Assembly: GCF_900460535.1 (NCBI RefSeq)
Contig: NZ_UHIL01000001.1
Location: forward strand, 992,001 to 1,056,000
Direction of reading: 5' to 3'
From: Vibrio parahaemolyticus
GTDB lineage: Bacteria > Pseudomonadota > Gammaproteobacteria > Enterobacterales > Vibrionaceae
Length of the DNA: 64,000 nucleotides
A model generated the notes under the pieces. It made no database searches. It saw nothing but the letters and a program-made list of their open reading frames with translations, and had not been told where the DNA came from. Shown here in pieces: positions 27,869-40,796 of the stretch. The first letter of the stretch is position 1; each line of letters opens with the position of its first letter. A program made the position numbers and the translations under genes.

Positions 27869-27949
27869 TAGAAGTAACTTTGAGAGAACTACTTGGTTTT
27901 CCGAGACGTCGGAAACCGCTACATCGGAAAATCAATTGGAGAAATCACC

Positions 27950-29086
27950 ATGGCAGTGAATGTAAACACTAACGTATCAGCGATGACCGCTCAGCGTTAC
28001 CTAAACAACGCAAACTCAGCACAACAAACCTCAATGGAGCGTTTGTCTTCAGGTTTCAAAATCAACAGCGCAAAAGATGACGCTGCGGGTCTACAAATCT
28101 CGAACCGTTTGAACGTACAAAGCCGTGGCCTGGATGTGGCTGTTCGCAACGCGAACGACGGTATCTCTATTGCACAAACGGCTGAAGGTGCAATGAACGA
28201 GACCACCAACATCCTACAACGTATGCGTGACCTGTCTCTACAATCAGCAAACGGCTCAAACTCGAAAGCAGAGCGCGTTGCGATTCAAGAAGAAGTGACA
28301 GCACTAAACGACGAACTAAACCGTATCGCAGAAACCACATCTTTTGGTGGTAACAAGCTACTAAACGGCACACATGGCGCGAAATCGTTCCAAATCGGTG
28401 CTGATAACGGTGAAGCAGTAATGCTTGAGCTTAAAGACATGCGCTCAGACAACAAAATGATGGGCGGTGTGAGCTACCAAGCTGAAAGCGGTAAAGGTAA
28501 AGACTGGAACGTTGCACAAGGCAAAAACGACCTAAAAATCAGCCTAACTGACAGCTTTGGTCAAGAGCAAGAAATCAACATCAACGCGAAAGCGGGCGAT
28601 GACATCGAAGAGCTAGCAACGTACATCAACGGTCAAACAGACCTAGTGAAAGCGTCAGTAGACCAAGATGGCAAACTGCAAATCTTTGCTGGTAACAACA
28701 AAGTAGAAGGCGAAGTGTCATTCTCTGGCGGTCTGTCTGGTGAACTAGGCCTAGGCGACGTCAAGAAAAACGTTACGGTTGATACTATCGACGTAACTTC
28801 AGTTGGCGGCGCACAAGAATCAGTAGCAATCATTGATGCGGCACTGAAATACGTAGACAGCCACCGTGCAGAGCTGGGTGCATTCCAGAACCGTTTCAAC
28901 CATGCAATCAGCAACTTGGACAACATTAACGAGAACGTGAACGCGTCGAAGAGCCGTATCAAAGATACCGACTTCGCGAAAGAAACGACGGCAATGACCA
29001 AGTCACAAATTCTATCGCAAGCGTCAAGCTCAATCCTTGCGCAAGCGAAACAAGCGCCAAACTCAGCGCTAAGTCTTCTAGGTTAA
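27950..29086 (+). CDS. flaD: Polar flagellin FlaD
   Basis: A 378-residue filament subunit starting at ATG 27950 ([18 protein letters not shown]) after TTGGAGAAATC. The conserved ends ([40 protein letters not shown]) are almost the same as in FlaC, while the central domain differs. It has its own sigma-28-type promoter and terminator, so it is transcribed separately from flaC. Confidence 0.94.
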   Translation: MAVNVNTNVSAMTAQRYLNNANSAQQTSMERLSSGFKINSAKDDAAGLQISNRLNVQSRGLDVAVRNANDGISIAQTAEGAMNETTNILQRMRDLSLQSANGSNSKAERVAIQEEVTALNDELNRIAETTSFGGNKLLNGTHGAKSFQIGADNGEAVMLELKDMRSDNKMMGGVSYQAESGKGKDWNVAQGKNDLKISLTDSFGQEQEININAKAGDDIEELATYINGQTDLVKASVDQDGKLQIFAGNNKVEGEVSFSGGLSGELGLGDVKKNVTVDTIDVTSVGGAQESVAIIDAALKYVDSHRAELGAFQNRFNHAISNLDNINENVNASKSRIKDTDFAKETTAMTKSQILSQASSSILAQAKQAPNSALSLLG

Positions 29087-29110
29087 TCTACCTAACACGA
29101 CAAGACACAA

Positions 29111-29135
29111 AAGCCAGGCTCATCCCTGGCTTTTT
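29111..29135 (+). terminator. Terminator of flaD
   Basis: AAGCCAGG / CCTGGCTT stem with a short loop, followed by T residues. Confidence 0.92.
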
Positions 29136-29202
29136 GCTTATCGGCTATACCGATTTAGATGCGTCCTAACAGGATGTTCGACAAGGCATTCATATCGATT
29201 AG

Positions 29203-30327
29203 ATGGTCTCTTTAAATACCAATGTTGCCGCGATGATGACGCAGCGACATCTTAGCCAAGCAGCCGATCAAAACGTTGAGTCACAGAGAAACCTGTCTTC
29301 GGGATATCGGATTAACTCAGCAAGCGACGATGCTGCAGGTCTACAAATATCGAATACTCTCCATGTTCAAACGAGAGGGATTGATGTCGCCTTAAGGAAT
29401 GCTCACGATGCCTATTCTGTCGCTCAAACCGCAGAAGGCGCGTTGCATGAGAGCAGTGATATTCTGAAACGGTTACGCTCTCTCGGGCTTCAGGCCGCAA
29501 ATGGCAGCCATGAACAGGATGATCGTACAAGTCTTCAACAAGAAGTTATTGCACTACAAGATGAATTGGATCGTGTGGCAATCACGACGACATTCGCGGA
29601 TAAAAACCTCTTCAATGGCTCTTATGGTTCTCAGAGTTTTCATATTGGCGCCAATGCGAACTCTATATCATTGACGCTCAGAAACATGCGTACGCACATA
29701 CCTGAAATGGGCGGGCAACATTATCTGGGTGACAGTTTAGACAAAGACTGGCGGGTGACGAGAGATAACCAACAGTTCGCGTTTGAATATCAAGACAATG
29801 AAGGCCAAGCGCAATCTAAAGTATTAACACTCAAAGTAGGCGATAACCTTGAAGAAGTGGCAACCTACATTAATGCCCAGCAATCGGTAGCCGATGCTTC
29901 CGTAACGCAAGATCATCAACTGCAGTTTTTTACCTCGACACTGAATGCGCCAGAAGGCATCACATGGAAAGGCAATTTTGCCGATGAGATGGATATAGGT
30001 TCCGGTGAGTTGGTGACCGTTGATGATCTCGATATGTCGACAGTAGGAGGCGCTCAGCTTGCCATTGGTGTGGTGGATGCGGCGATAAAGTATGTTGATT
30101 CTCATCGCAGTGAAATCGGTGGATTTCAGAATCGTGTGAGTGGCACGATCGATAATTTAAACTCCATTAACCGGAGTGTTTCGGAATCAAAAGGGCGAAT
30201 TCGAGATACAGACTTTGCTCGGGAGTCGACAGTAATGGTGCGCTCTCAGGTGCTGCAGGATGCGACAACTGCATTACTCGCTCAAGCGAAGCAAAGGCCG
30301 AGCTCAGCACTAGGCTTGCTCAGTTGA
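29203..30327 (+). CDS. flaE: Polar flagellin FlaE
   Basis: A 374-residue flagellin, more divergent than FlaC and FlaD: MVSLNTNVAAMMTQRHLSQ at the start, SGYRINSASDDAAGL, and RIRDTDFARESTVMVRSQVL at the end. Codon use is less biased than in flaD. The ATG has no recognisable Shine-Dalgarno sequence, and no sigma-28 or sigma-54 box could be fitted in the 116-base gap. Low expression is therefore inferred. It ends at a terminator shared with crr. Confidence 0.92.
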   Translation: MVSLNTNVAAMMTQRHLSQAADQNVESQRNLSSGYRINSASDDAAGLQISNTLHVQTRGIDVALRNAHDAYSVAQTAEGALHESSDILKRLRSLGLQAANGSHEQDDRTSLQQEVIALQDELDRVAITTTFADKNLFNGSYGSQSFHIGANANSISLTLRNMRTHIPEMGGQHYLGDSLDKDWRVTRDNQQFAFEYQDNEGQAQSKVLTLKVGDNLEEVATYINAQQSVADASVTQDHQLQFFTSTLNAPEGITWKGNFADEMDIGSGELVTVDDLDMSTVGGAQLAIGVVDAAIKYVDSHRSEIGGFQNRVSGTIDNLNSINRSVSESKGRIRDTDFARESTVMVRSQVLQDATTALLAQAKQRPSSALGLLS

Positions 30328-30371
30328 ACGTGTTTCAGCGATGCGCATCGGTCAGAAAAAAGTCAGATAAT

Positions 30372-30400
30372 AAAAAACGCTGCCATTGGCAGCGTTTTTT
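30372..30400. terminator. Bidirectional terminator between flaE and crr
   Basis: AAAAAACGCTGCC / GGCAGCGTTTTTT perfect stem with a 3-base loop, placed between convergent genes. Confidence 0.95.
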
Positions 30401-30420
30401 CGTGTTCGGATAAGTAAAAA

Positions 30421-30930
30421 TTACTTAGTTACACGTAGAACTGGAGTTTCACCAACAGTTACAGAACCAGAAAGCTTGTTCAGCTCTTTGATTTCGTCCA
30501 TGTTAGAGATAACAACTGGAGTTAGTGTTGACTTCGCTTTCTCTTCTAGAAGAGCTAGATCGAATTCAATTACAGTGTCGCCAGCTTTAACAGTTTGACC
30601 TTCTTCAGCGATACGCGTGAAGCCTTCGCCTTTAAGTTCAACTGTATCGATACCGAAGTGAACGAAAAGCTCAACACCGTCGTCAGACTCGATAGAGAAT
30701 GCGTGGTTAGTTTCGAAGATCTTACCGATAGTACCGTTTACAGGAGCTACCATTTTGTTGCCTGCTGGCTTGATAGCAATACCGTCACCAACGATTTTCT
30801 CAGCGAAAACAACATCTGGCACATCTTCAATGTTTACGATTTCACCAGATAGTGGTGCGATGATTTCGATTGCACCAGCGTCAGCGCTGTCATCAGATAC
30901 AAGCTTCTTAAGTTTGTCAAACAGACCCAT
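30421..30930 (-). CDS. crr: Glucose-specific PTS EIIA (EIIA-Glc, Crr)
   Basis: The soluble phosphocarrier that passes phosphate from HPr to the glucose permease and regulates adenylate cyclase and other transporters. It is 169 residues, the full normal length. The phosphorylated His91 is in LFVHFGIDT and the partner His76 is in ETNHAFS. It is the third gene of ptsH-ptsI-crr, 121 bp after ptsI, with a hairpin in the gap. Confidence 0.98.
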   Translation of the reverse strand: MGLFDKLKKLVSDDSADAGAIEIIAPLSGEIVNIEDVPDVVFAEKIVGDGIAIKPAGNKMVAPVNGTIGKIFETNHAFSIESDDGVELFVHFGIDTVELKGEGFTRIAEEGQTVKAGDTVIEFDLALLEEKAKSTLTPVVISNMDEIKELNKLSGSVTVGETPVLRVTK

Positions 30931-30988
30931 TGTGTCATGCTCCTAAGGTTTGGTTTTATTCTGTCGAATTATAGTATACCAATATAGC

Positions 30989-31019
30989 CCATTAGACGAC
31001 TTTTTTCGCCGTCTAATGG
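30989..31019 (-). other. Hairpin between ptsI and crr
   Basis: CCATTAGAC / GTCTAATGG stem with a 13-base loop that includes T6. It lacks a U tail on the transcribed (minus) strand, so it may be an RNA processing or stability element rather than a terminator. Confidence 0.5.
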
Positions 31020-31051
31020 CCATTAAGTATTGAATAACTTGGTACTACTGA

Positions 31052-32776
31052 TTATTGAGTTTTCTCAGCAATGAACTTTTCAACTACTGCTTCAATTTCT
31101 GCTGCAGTAGGTAGAGAAAGCGCTTCTTCAGCCATTGCTTTCACTTCTGCGAAGTTAGAGTTACGAATAACTTTCTTCACTTTAGGGATAGAGATACCGC
31201 TCATTGAGAACTCATCCAGACCCATACCTAGAAGTAGAAGTGTTGCACGCTCATCGCCTGCAAGCTCACCACACATACCAGTCCACTTACCTTCAGCGTG
31301 AGAAGCGTCGATAACTTGCTTGATCACGGTTAGTACAGCTGGTGATAGTGGGTTGTAAAGATGAGAGATCATCTCGTTACCACGGTCTACCGCTAGAGTG
31401 TACTGAGTAAGGTCGTTGGTACCGATAGAGAAGAAAGATACTTCCTTCGCTAGGTGGTGTGCGATCGCTGCTGCTGCAGGTGTTTCAACCATTACACCGA
31501 TTTCGATGTTTTCGTCGAATGCAAGACCTTCAGCACGTAGCTCTGCTTTGTACTCTTCGATTGCGTTCTTAAGCTCGCGGATTTCTTCAACAGAGATGAT
31601 CATTGGGAACATGATACGTAGCTTACCGTGTGCAGACGCACGTAGGATGCCACGTAGTTGATCACGAAGGATTTCACGACGATCCAAGCTGATACGTACT
31701 GCACGCCAACCTAGGAACGGGTTCATCTCTTGAGGTAGATCCATGTACGGTAGATCTTTATCGCCGCCGATATCCATAGTACGGATGATCACAGCTTGAC
31801 CGTTCATTGCTTCTGCAACTTCTTTGTACGCTTGGTACTGTTCTTCTTCAGTTGGTAGCGCAGTACGGTCCATAAATAGGAATTCAGTACGGTACAGACC
31901 AACGCCTTCACCACCGTTACGGATGATACCGTCGCAGTCTTTCACTGTACCGATGTTGCCGCAAACTTCTACGCGGTGACCATCTGTTGTTTCTGCGTGT
32001 AGGTCTTTAAGTTTTGCTAGCTCTTCTTTCTCAGCTAGGAATGCAGCTTTAACTGCTTTCGCTTCTTCTACTTCAGCTTCTGATGGATTAACAACGATCT
32101 TGTTGTTCATCGCGTCAAGAATAAGCATGTCGCCATTCTTAACTTTCTTAGTGATGTCGTTAGTACCAACGATAGCAGGAAGCTCAAGAGAGCGAGCCAT
32201 GATAGAAGTGTGTGAAGTACGACCACCGATGTCACAAGCAAAACCCAGCACGTAGTCTAGGTTGATTTGAGCTGTTTCAGATGGCGTTAGGTCGTAAGCA
32301 ACTAGGATAACTTCTTCATTGATGTCGCTTAGCGAAACGATGTTGATGCCTAGTGCGTTCTTCACGAAACGAGAACCGATATCACGGATGTCAGTTGCAC
32401 GTTCTTTTAGGTATTCGTCATCTAGAGACTCAAGAGCACATGCTTGCTCTTCGATCACTGAGTGGATAGCGTGATCAGCAGTCATCTTGTCGTTTTTGAT
32501 AAGTGCTAGGATTTCCTCTTCTAGCTCTTCGTCTTCAAGAAGCATGATATGACCTTCAAAGATCGCTTCTTTTTCTTCGCCAAAAGTTTCAAGCGCTTTT
32601 TGCTTGATAGTTTCTAGCTGAGCTGCAGATTTGTTACGAGCGTCAAAGAAACGTGCAACTTCTGCTTCTACTTGATCATCAGAAATAGTGTTTGTGTTTA
32701 GGACAATTTCATCTTCTTGAAGTAGTAGTGCTTTACCGATTGCAATACCAGGAGATGCTAGGATGCCTGAAATCAT
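31052..32776 (-). CDS. ptsI: PTS enzyme I
   Basis: Cytoplasmic phosphoenolpyruvate-protein phosphotransferase that phosphorylates HPr. The 574-residue product carries the active His189 in [14 protein letters not shown] and the PEP-binding C-terminal barrel with [19 protein letters not shown] and GTNDLTQYT. It is the middle gene of ptsH-ptsI-crr. Confidence 0.98.
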   Translation of the reverse strand: MISGILASPGIAIGKALLLQEDEIVLNTNTISDDQVEAEVARFFDARNKSAAQLETIKQKALETFGEEKEAIFEGHIMLLEDEELEEEILALIKNDKMTADHAIHSVIEEQACALESLDDEYLKERATDIRDIGSRFVKNALGINIVSLSDINEEVILVAYDLTPSETAQINLDYVLGFACDIGGRTSHTSIMARSLELPAIVGTNDITKKVKNGDMLILDAMNNKIVVNPSEAEVEEAKAVKAAFLAEKEELAKLKDLHAETTDGHRVEVCGNIGTVKDCDGIIRNGGEGVGLYRTEFLFMDRTALPTEEEQYQAYKEVAEAMNGQAVIIRTMDIGGDKDLPYMDLPQEMNPFLGWRAVRISLDRREILRDQLRGILRASAHGKLRIMFPMIISVEEIRELKNAIEEYKAELRAEGLAFDENIEIGVMVETPAAAAIAHHLAKEVSFFSIGTNDLTQYTLAVDRGNEMISHLYNPLSPAVLTVIKQVIDASHAEGKWTGMCGELAGDERATLLLLGMGLDEFSMSGISIPKVKKVIRNSNFAEVKAMAEEALSLPTAAEIEAVVEKFIAEKTQ

Positions 32777-32869
32777 AGCCTTACCTTAAGTTTGGTCAAC
32801 TTTATAAAACGGGAGAATAATGGGTGCGCTAACGAATAGTTTTAGCTTAGTTTTGAGCCTATTTCCAAC

Positions 32870-32899
32870 GAAGCCATTTTGCTTTCACAAAATGGCTTC
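32870..32899 (-). other. Perfect 12-bp hairpin between ptsH and ptsI
   Basis: GAAGCCATTTTG / CAAAATGGCTTC with a 6-base loop and no U tail on the minus strand. Position suggests attenuation or mRNA stabilisation that raises HPr over enzyme I. Confidence 0.55.
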
Positions 32900-32916
32900 T
32901 GGAGTAGGAGACCGGA

Positions 32917-33174
32917 TTAGTGTAGTTGGTCCATTAGAGCAACTAGGTGGTCTACAGCTTGCTGAGCTTGTGGGCCTTCAGCAGAAATAGTAACAAGAGT
33001 ACCTTTTACTAGGCCTAGTGTTTGTAGTTTGAATAGGCTCTTAGCGCTAGCGCTTTTACCGTTAGAAGTCACAGTGATGTCCGCGTCGAATGCTTTAGCT
33101 TCTTTAACGAACTGTGCAGCTGGACGAGTGTGAAGACCGTTTTCTGCTGTGATTTCTACTTGCTTCTCGTACAT
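32917..33174 (-). CDS. ptsH: PTS phosphocarrier HPr
   Basis: An 85-residue phosphocarrier with the phosphorylated His15 in [11 protein letters not shown] and the regulatory-position Ser46 in [11 protein letters not shown]. It is the first gene of the pts operon. The promoter lies in the 300-base gap to cysK, which otherwise holds only the cysK terminator. Confidence 0.98.
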   Translation of the reverse strand: MYEKQVEITAENGLHTRPAAQFVKEAKAFDADITVTSNGKSASAKSLFKLQTLGLVKGTLVTISAEGPQAQQAVDHLVALMDQLH

Positions 33175-33419
33175 GTGATATACCCCAATAAATGTATTTT
33201 TTTGTTAGTTTGTGACTAGATTTAGCTTAACTGCTTTATATCTTGTGCGCTAGCACGGGAGAGTTCAAAGCGTGTCAGTTCTGATACTAGTCAAAAGTTT
33301 GGTAACTACGCAACTGTTTGCGTGCGCAATTACTTTGAAACCTTTTTGTGTTCTGCTTCTTTATTTTGAAGCTAGAAATAAAACACCCTGATATTACCAA
33401 AGGTAGGGCAGGGATCAAC

Positions 33420-33446
33420 AAAAAAGCCCCTGAACGGGGCTTTTTT
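33420..33446 (-). terminator. Terminator of cysK
   Basis: AAAAAAGCCCC / GGGGCTTTTTT perfect stem with a 5-base loop, 27 bases after the cysK stop on the minus strand. Confidence 0.95.
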
Positions 33447-33472
33447 AGACGAAAAATTGATTTGACCACATA

Positions 33473-34441
33473 TTATTGTTGGTTCTCTTTTTCGGTAAAG
33501 ATACCAGCAAATAGCGCCGTACTTAGGTAGCGTTCACCAGAGCTTGGCAGAATTGTTACGATGGTTTTTCCTTCAAATTCAGGTAGTTCTGCAATTCGGT
33601 TCGCAGCAACGACAGCGGCGCCTGAAGAGATGCCCGCAAGGATGCCTTCTTCTTCCATTAGTCGACGAGCCATCTCAATTGCTTCTTCAGAAGTCACTGG
33701 CTCAACTCGGTCGATAATGTCCAAATCTAGGTTTCCAGGAATGAAACCTGCACCGATACCTTGGATTTTGTGTGGTGCTGGTTGAATTTCTTCGCCTGCT
33801 AGTGCTTGCGCGATTACTGGTGATTCTGCAGGTTCTACAGCAACAGAAGTGATCGCTTTACCTTTCTCACCTTTAATGTAACGGCTTGTACCAGTGATAG
33901 TGCCACCCGTACCAACGCCTGCTACTAGCACATCGATTTCACCGTCTGTCGCATCCCAGATTTCAGGGCCAGTTGTTTTCTCGTGAATTTGCGGGTTAGC
34001 AGGGTTGTTGAACTGTTGTAGAAGAAGGTATTTTTCAGGATTGCTTGCTACGATCTCTTCTGCTTTAGCAATTGCGCCTTTCATGCCTTTCGCTGCTTCA
34101 GTTAGCTCAAGGTTTGCGCCTAGTGCTTTAAGTAGCTTGCGGCGCTCAAGGCTCATTGATTCAGGCATAGTTAGAGTCAATTTGTAACCGCGAGCGGCTG
34201 CTACGAACGCTAATGCGATACCTGTGTTACCACTGGTTGGTTCTACCAGCTCTACGCCTGGCTTTAAAGTGCCAGCTTTTTCTGCTTCCCAAATCATGTT
34301 TGCACCGATACGGCACTTAACACTGAAGCTTGGGTTGCGTGCTTCAATTTTCGCTAGAACGTTACCTTTGCTCACTTTGTTTAGGCGAACTAGGGGCGTA
34401 TTACCAATGGTAAGAGAGTTATCTTCGTAGATTTTGCTCAT
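33473..34441 (-). CDS. cysK: Cysteine synthase A (O-acetylserine sulfhydrylase)
   Basis: A PLP enzyme making L-cysteine from O-acetylserine and sulfide. The 322-residue product has the PLP-binding Lys42 in [15 protein letters not shown], the substrate loop [10 protein letters not shown] and the phosphate-binding GTGGTITG. It sits beside cysZ on the same strand, but a terminator lies between the two, so they are separate units of one pathway. Confidence 0.98.
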   Translation of the reverse strand: MSKIYEDNSLTIGNTPLVRLNKVSKGNVLAKIEARNPSFSVKCRIGANMIWEAEKAGTLKPGVELVEPTSGNTGIALAFVAAARGYKLTLTMPESMSLERRKLLKALGANLELTEAAKGMKGAIAKAEEIVASNPEKYLLLQQFNNPANPQIHEKTTGPEIWDATDGEIDVLVAGVGTGGTITGTSRYIKGEKGKAITSVAVEPAESPVIAQALAGEEIQPAPHKIQGIGAGFIPGNLDLDIIDRVEPVTSEEAIEMARRLMEEEGILAGISSGAAVVAANRIAELPEFEGKTIVTILPSSGERYLSTALFAGIFTEKENQQ

Positions 34442-34553
34442 AGTGATGTTCCTTCATTACACGTTGTGTGAATATGGATAGAAGAATATGCGGTATAAAA
34501 AAAAGGGAAAAGGATTAAAAAGTTATATCTTATTAGGTTGGCCGAGAATTTAG

Positions 34554-34592
34554 TAAAAAGAAAGGGAAGCGCATCGAACAGCCTTCCCTTTC
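34554..34592 (-). terminator. Terminator of cysZ
   Basis: AAAGGGAAG / CTTCCCTTT stem with a 13-base loop; on the minus strand followed by CTTTTTAC. Confidence 0.85.
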
Positions 34593-34604
34593 ACTAAATT
34601 TGAC

Positions 34605-35348
34605 CTAGCGCTGATGTTTAAACTCTGCCACCCACATGGCGGTCGCACCGCATATTGCAACAGGCATGACGATAAGGTTCAAAATTGGAATCGTTGTGAA
34701 TAATGAAACCAACACACCAAAGCCATAGGCTTTACCTTGCTTTTGTTTCAATTTGTAACGCATGCCGTTGAACGGAATTTTGTGGTTATCGAACGGGTAA
34801 TCACAATATTGAATCGCGAGCATCCACGCGGTAAAGATAAACCATAAAACCGGGCCAACAGTTTGCCCTAGTGCCGGGATAAGTAAGAGCAAAAACAAGC
34901 CAATTGCTTTAGGCAGTATATAAAGCAGTTTTCTCCATTCGCGAGCAAGTACGCGAGGCACATCTTTTAGAACAGCCGTAAAGCCGTCGTCATTAATTTT
35001 TTTTCCGGTTAGCGTCTCTTCAACTTTTTCTGCTAACAGCCCGTTGAAGGGAGCGGCAATAAAGTTGGCTAACGTGCTAAAGAAATAAGAGAAGGTGGCC
35101 AGTATCGTTAGAGCAAGTAGGGGCCACAAGATATACGTGAGCCAAGAGAGAAACTCTGGTAACTGTCCAATCCAACCTTCAATCCACATGTTCAAGTGGG
35201 AGAATAGATAGAAGATAGCCCCACCCACGAGAATAATATTTGCTAAAAGTGGTAACACGACAAAACGTCTTATCTCTGGAGAGAGCGCCAATTGAATTCC
35301 GTATAGGAAGTAACCGAATCCGGTTCGTTGCTGATTGTTAATCTTCAT
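34605..35348 (-). CDS. cysZ: Sulfate permease CysZ
   Basis: An inner-membrane protein that imports sulfate for cysteine synthesis. The ATG at 35346-35348 (MKINNQQRTGFGYFLYG) gives 247 residues; an in-frame TTG two codons upstream is less likely. Hydrophobic segments are visible at about 28-50, 70-100, 145-170 and 210-235, with the family pattern TLANFIAAPFNGLLAEKVE. It neighbours cysK and diverges from zipA. Confidence 0.95.
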   Translation of the reverse strand: MKINNQQRTGFGYFLYGIQLALSPEIRRFVVLPLLANIILVGGAIFYLFSHLNMWIEGWIGQLPEFLSWLTYILWPLLALTILATFSYFFSTLANFIAAPFNGLLAEKVEETLTGKKINDDGFTAVLKDVPRVLAREWRKLLYILPKAIGLFLLLLIPALGQTVGPVLWFIFTAWMLAIQYCDYPFDNHKIPFNGMRYKLKQKQGKAYGFGVLVSLFTTIPILNLIVMPVAICGATAMWVAEFKHQR

Positions 35349-35597
35349 ATCCAATATTTTCGTGTGAGTGAGAACTCATTGTACCTGTCGATGATTTTCT
35401 TTCAATGCCCTAACAATTAGGGTCTTGCAAAGTGGAATCGTGGCAAGAATCACAACAAAAAACGGAACTTCTTGCATTAAGTTGTTCTAAACCTACATAT
35501 AGTTTTGGTAAAGTAAACGTATCATTCAGATTTATTGCACTTGGGTTGCTGCTCAAGGAATTGCGAGTAGTAAAAACAGGTATATTGAGAGTAAATA

Positions 35598-38650
<3,053 letters not shown>

Positions 38651-38678
38651 GCACTATCAAAAAAGATAAAAAATAACT

Positions 38679-38713
38679 AAAAGCCCCACAGGCAAAGCTT
38701 GTGGGGCTTTTTC
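38679..38713 (+). terminator. Terminator of ligA
   Basis: AAAAGCCCCACA / TGTGGGGCTTTTT stem with a short loop and T run. Confidence 0.95.
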
Positions 38714-39160
38714 TTTACGCATATTAAGTGTGTTTGTATGTCTTGGTTTTGTGTTTTCTGCGTTTCAGTGATCAGGATCTCCCCTTCGAATATCCGAATT
38801 TATTTGTATTCAAGTCTGCGATGCACTTCATGTTGAATGTTTGTGTGTTGATTTAAGTGTTTGAATTTAAATGTATATATTCAATGTTTCGGTGTTAGTG
38901 TTAAAAATAAGATCTGGATCAATAACTTATATGGAACTTTGGCGTGGCTCATATTTTTTTAGAAAAAAAATAAGTTCCGTTTGGATGTTTTTAGATGCGA
39001 AGTTAGTCTTAATGGCGTGGATACACGGTGTGTATGCAGGAACTAAAAAAAACCAAATTAGAAATAATGAGGTTTAATCAGGAATTTACTTCTCTCCTTC
39101 GGCGGCCAACTAAAGGTGAGATAGAAAAATACAGCTATATCCATTTTTAGGAGTTTTTCC
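38714..39160. other. Long control region before the OprD-type chitoporin
   Basis: About 447 AT-rich bases. A nested inverted repeat lies at 38933-38978 (outer GGAACTT / AAGTTCC, inner ATATTTTTTTAG followed by A-rich). A 68-codon frame at 38871-39077 has no ribosome site or family and was rejected. A TTTAGGAG ribosome site precedes the gene. Confidence 0.45.
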
Positions 39161-40570
39161 ATGGACAAATTTTTTAAGGTTTCAGCGTTAACTGCAGCAA
39201 TGTTTGGTGTTGTTGCTGTTGCTCCAGCTACTGCATCGACTGAAAGTGCAGCGGGTGGTGAATACGTAGAGAAAGTGAACGAATTTATGCATGACTCTAG
39301 TCTTAATGCAATGTTCTTAGTTGACACTCGTTCACGTACACGTACTACAGGTAAACCTGGTGGTGAGAACGGTGACCGTTGGAGCCGTCTAAACTACTCT
39401 TCTTACAACGCTATCCTAGACTTCACTTCTGGCTACCACGATGGTTGGGTTGGTGCAGATGTTGCGGCTTACTACTCTGGTGATCTTTACAACGACAGCC
39501 TTTACAACTCAAACGAAGGCTACCTATGTAACGAAATCTCAACCTGTAACAACCTAGACTGGGGTGCAGGTGACGGCCAACAACTTAAAGTTTACAAAGC
39601 TGCGCTTAAATTTAAAGCAAACGAAAACTTTAACGCTCGTGTAGGTATGCTACAAGCTGGTGGTAACGGTACTATTGGTAACGTATGGAGCTTTGTACCT
39701 GGTACTTACCGTGGCTTCGAACTAAACGCTAAGCTAGGCGACTTCAACCTAAGCTACTTCGGTGCAGACCAATTCACAGCACCTTGGCTACTTCACGAAG
39801 ATGACTACGCACCAGCGCTTTGGTCTGACACTTCATGGAGCTACCTACACTCTCTAGGTCTAAACGGTAACCTAACTGACAGCTTGTTCTTCCAAGTTGG
39901 TCTTGGTCAAGCGACTGGCGTTAAATACGCAAATGGTATCGACTGGGGCGCAGGTCAAGTGACTAGCTACCACAACGAAACTGACAACACATCTTACAAA
40001 GCTTACTTGAAGTACACAGTAAGTGACCGTACAACTCTTGCATTTGACTTCTACGGTGTTGATGACGATGTGAAATACGATGGTCTAGGTTTCCACACTG
40101 GTCTATCTTTGAACCAGTCTTTCGGCAAGCTAGCATGGATGTCTGAACTACGTTACACAGACACAGACAACCGTTCTGACTTCGTTCCACGTACTATCCA
40201 TACTTACGGTATGAACAACGGTACTTGGTCTCAGTGGTGGGATGCTCTATCTGACTGGAACAAAGCGGGCGAGCTAGCATGGTACAACCGTCTATCTTAC
40301 AACCAAGGTAACGGCTGGAACTACTACCTAGGCTTTGGTTACGGTTCTGGTGCTGACTCAGCTGCAAGCGGTGCATCTGGTGACTGGGATTACGAAAGCG
40401 AGTACGCATTCAACGCAACAGTATCTTACTCTCTACAGAGTGGTGCGCTTAAAGGCTCTACAATCCGTCTACACGGTACAATCCTAGAGCGTGACGAGTA
40501 CGCTGGTGCTGGCGACGCGGACGAGACAGACCTACGTCTACAAGTTCTTATCCCTTACAGCTTCCACTAA
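39161..40570 (+). CDS. OprD-family porin, E. coli ChiP (YbfM)-type chitoporin
   Basis: A 469-residue outer-membrane porin with a signal peptide ending ATA (about residue 25). Several segments align from memory with E. coli ChiP: SSYNAILDFTSGYHDGWVG, KVYKAALKFKANENF, WSFVPGTYRGFELNAKL, TAPWLLHEDDYAPA, and SYLHSLGLNGNLTDS. E. coli ChiP imports chitosugars, so the same role is inferred here. It lies downstream of ligA, and expression looks strong from codon bias. It is a different family from the VhChiP-type channel at 2.1 kb, so this chromosome encodes two chitoporin types. Confidence 0.85.
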   Translation: MDKFFKVSALTAAMFGVVAVAPATASTESAAGGEYVEKVNEFMHDSSLNAMFLVDTRSRTRTTGKPGGENGDRWSRLNYSSYNAILDFTSGYHDGWVGADVAAYYSGDLYNDSLYNSNEGYLCNEISTCNNLDWGAGDGQQLKVYKAALKFKANENFNARVGMLQAGGNGTIGNVWSFVPGTYRGFELNAKLGDFNLSYFGADQFTAPWLLHEDDYAPALWSDTSWSYLHSLGLNGNLTDSLFFQVGLGQATGVKYANGIDWGAGQVTSYHNETDNTSYKAYLKYTVSDRTTLAFDFYGVDDDVKYDGLGFHTGLSLNQSFGKLAWMSELRYTDTDNRSDFVPRTIHTYGMNNGTWSQWWDALSDWNKAGELAWYNRLSYNQGNGWNYYLGFGYGSGADSAASGASGDWDYESEYAFNATVSYSLQSGALKGSTIRLHGTILERDEYAGAGDADETDLRLQVLIPYSFH

Positions 40571-40587
40571 TCAATTAGTGAATAATC

Positions 40588-40613
40588 AAAAAGGAGCCTA
40601 ATGGCTCCTTTTT
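40588..40613. terminator. Bidirectional terminator after the OprD-type porin
   Basis: AAAAAGGAGCC / GGCTCCTTTTT stem with a 4-base loop. It ends immediately at the stop codon of the convergent small gene. Confidence 0.93.
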
Positions 40614-40796
40614 CTATTTTACTTCTCTGCCGTCATACATTTTGCAATATAACGGTGGCAGCATGTGGACATTACCATTTGGTAATTCACATTTCACTTC
40701 AGGTGCTAATGTTCTTCCTCCTGAAGCGCCATTTGCTTGAATAGTAAATGGAATTGTAGCTGAACATATTAATAGTATTCCGGCTAATAATTTCAT
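40614..40796 (-). CDS. Small exported protein with two cysteines (unknown function)
   Basis: A 60-residue product from the ATG at 40794-40796, which has the ribosome site AGAGGG; the upstream GTG frame is too close to it. A signal peptide ends near IQA (about residue 20). The remaining 40 residues contain a CELPNGNVHMLPPLYCK segment whose two cysteines could form a periplasmic disulfide. It has no lipobox. It is convergent with the chitoporin; no function can be assigned. Confidence 0.6.
   Translation of the reverse strand: MKLLAGILLICSATIPFTIQANGASGGRTLAPEVKCELPNGNVHMLPPLYCKMYDGREVK

Larger units (their letters stand above)
27444..27949. other. Rest of the gap between flaC and flaD
   Basis: About 505 bases. 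A hairpin terminator is at 27631-27667, a very T-rich tract at 27661-27840, and a sigma-28-type promoter at 27842-27868. A 66-codon minus-strand frame (27447-27647) could be a decayed repeat-borne ORF but has no support as a gene. Confidence 0.5.

Noticed and set aside
38871..39077. 68-codon plus-strand frame before the OprD-type porin
   Set aside because: No ribosome site and overlaps a nested inverted repeat; looks like chance in AT-rich DNA.
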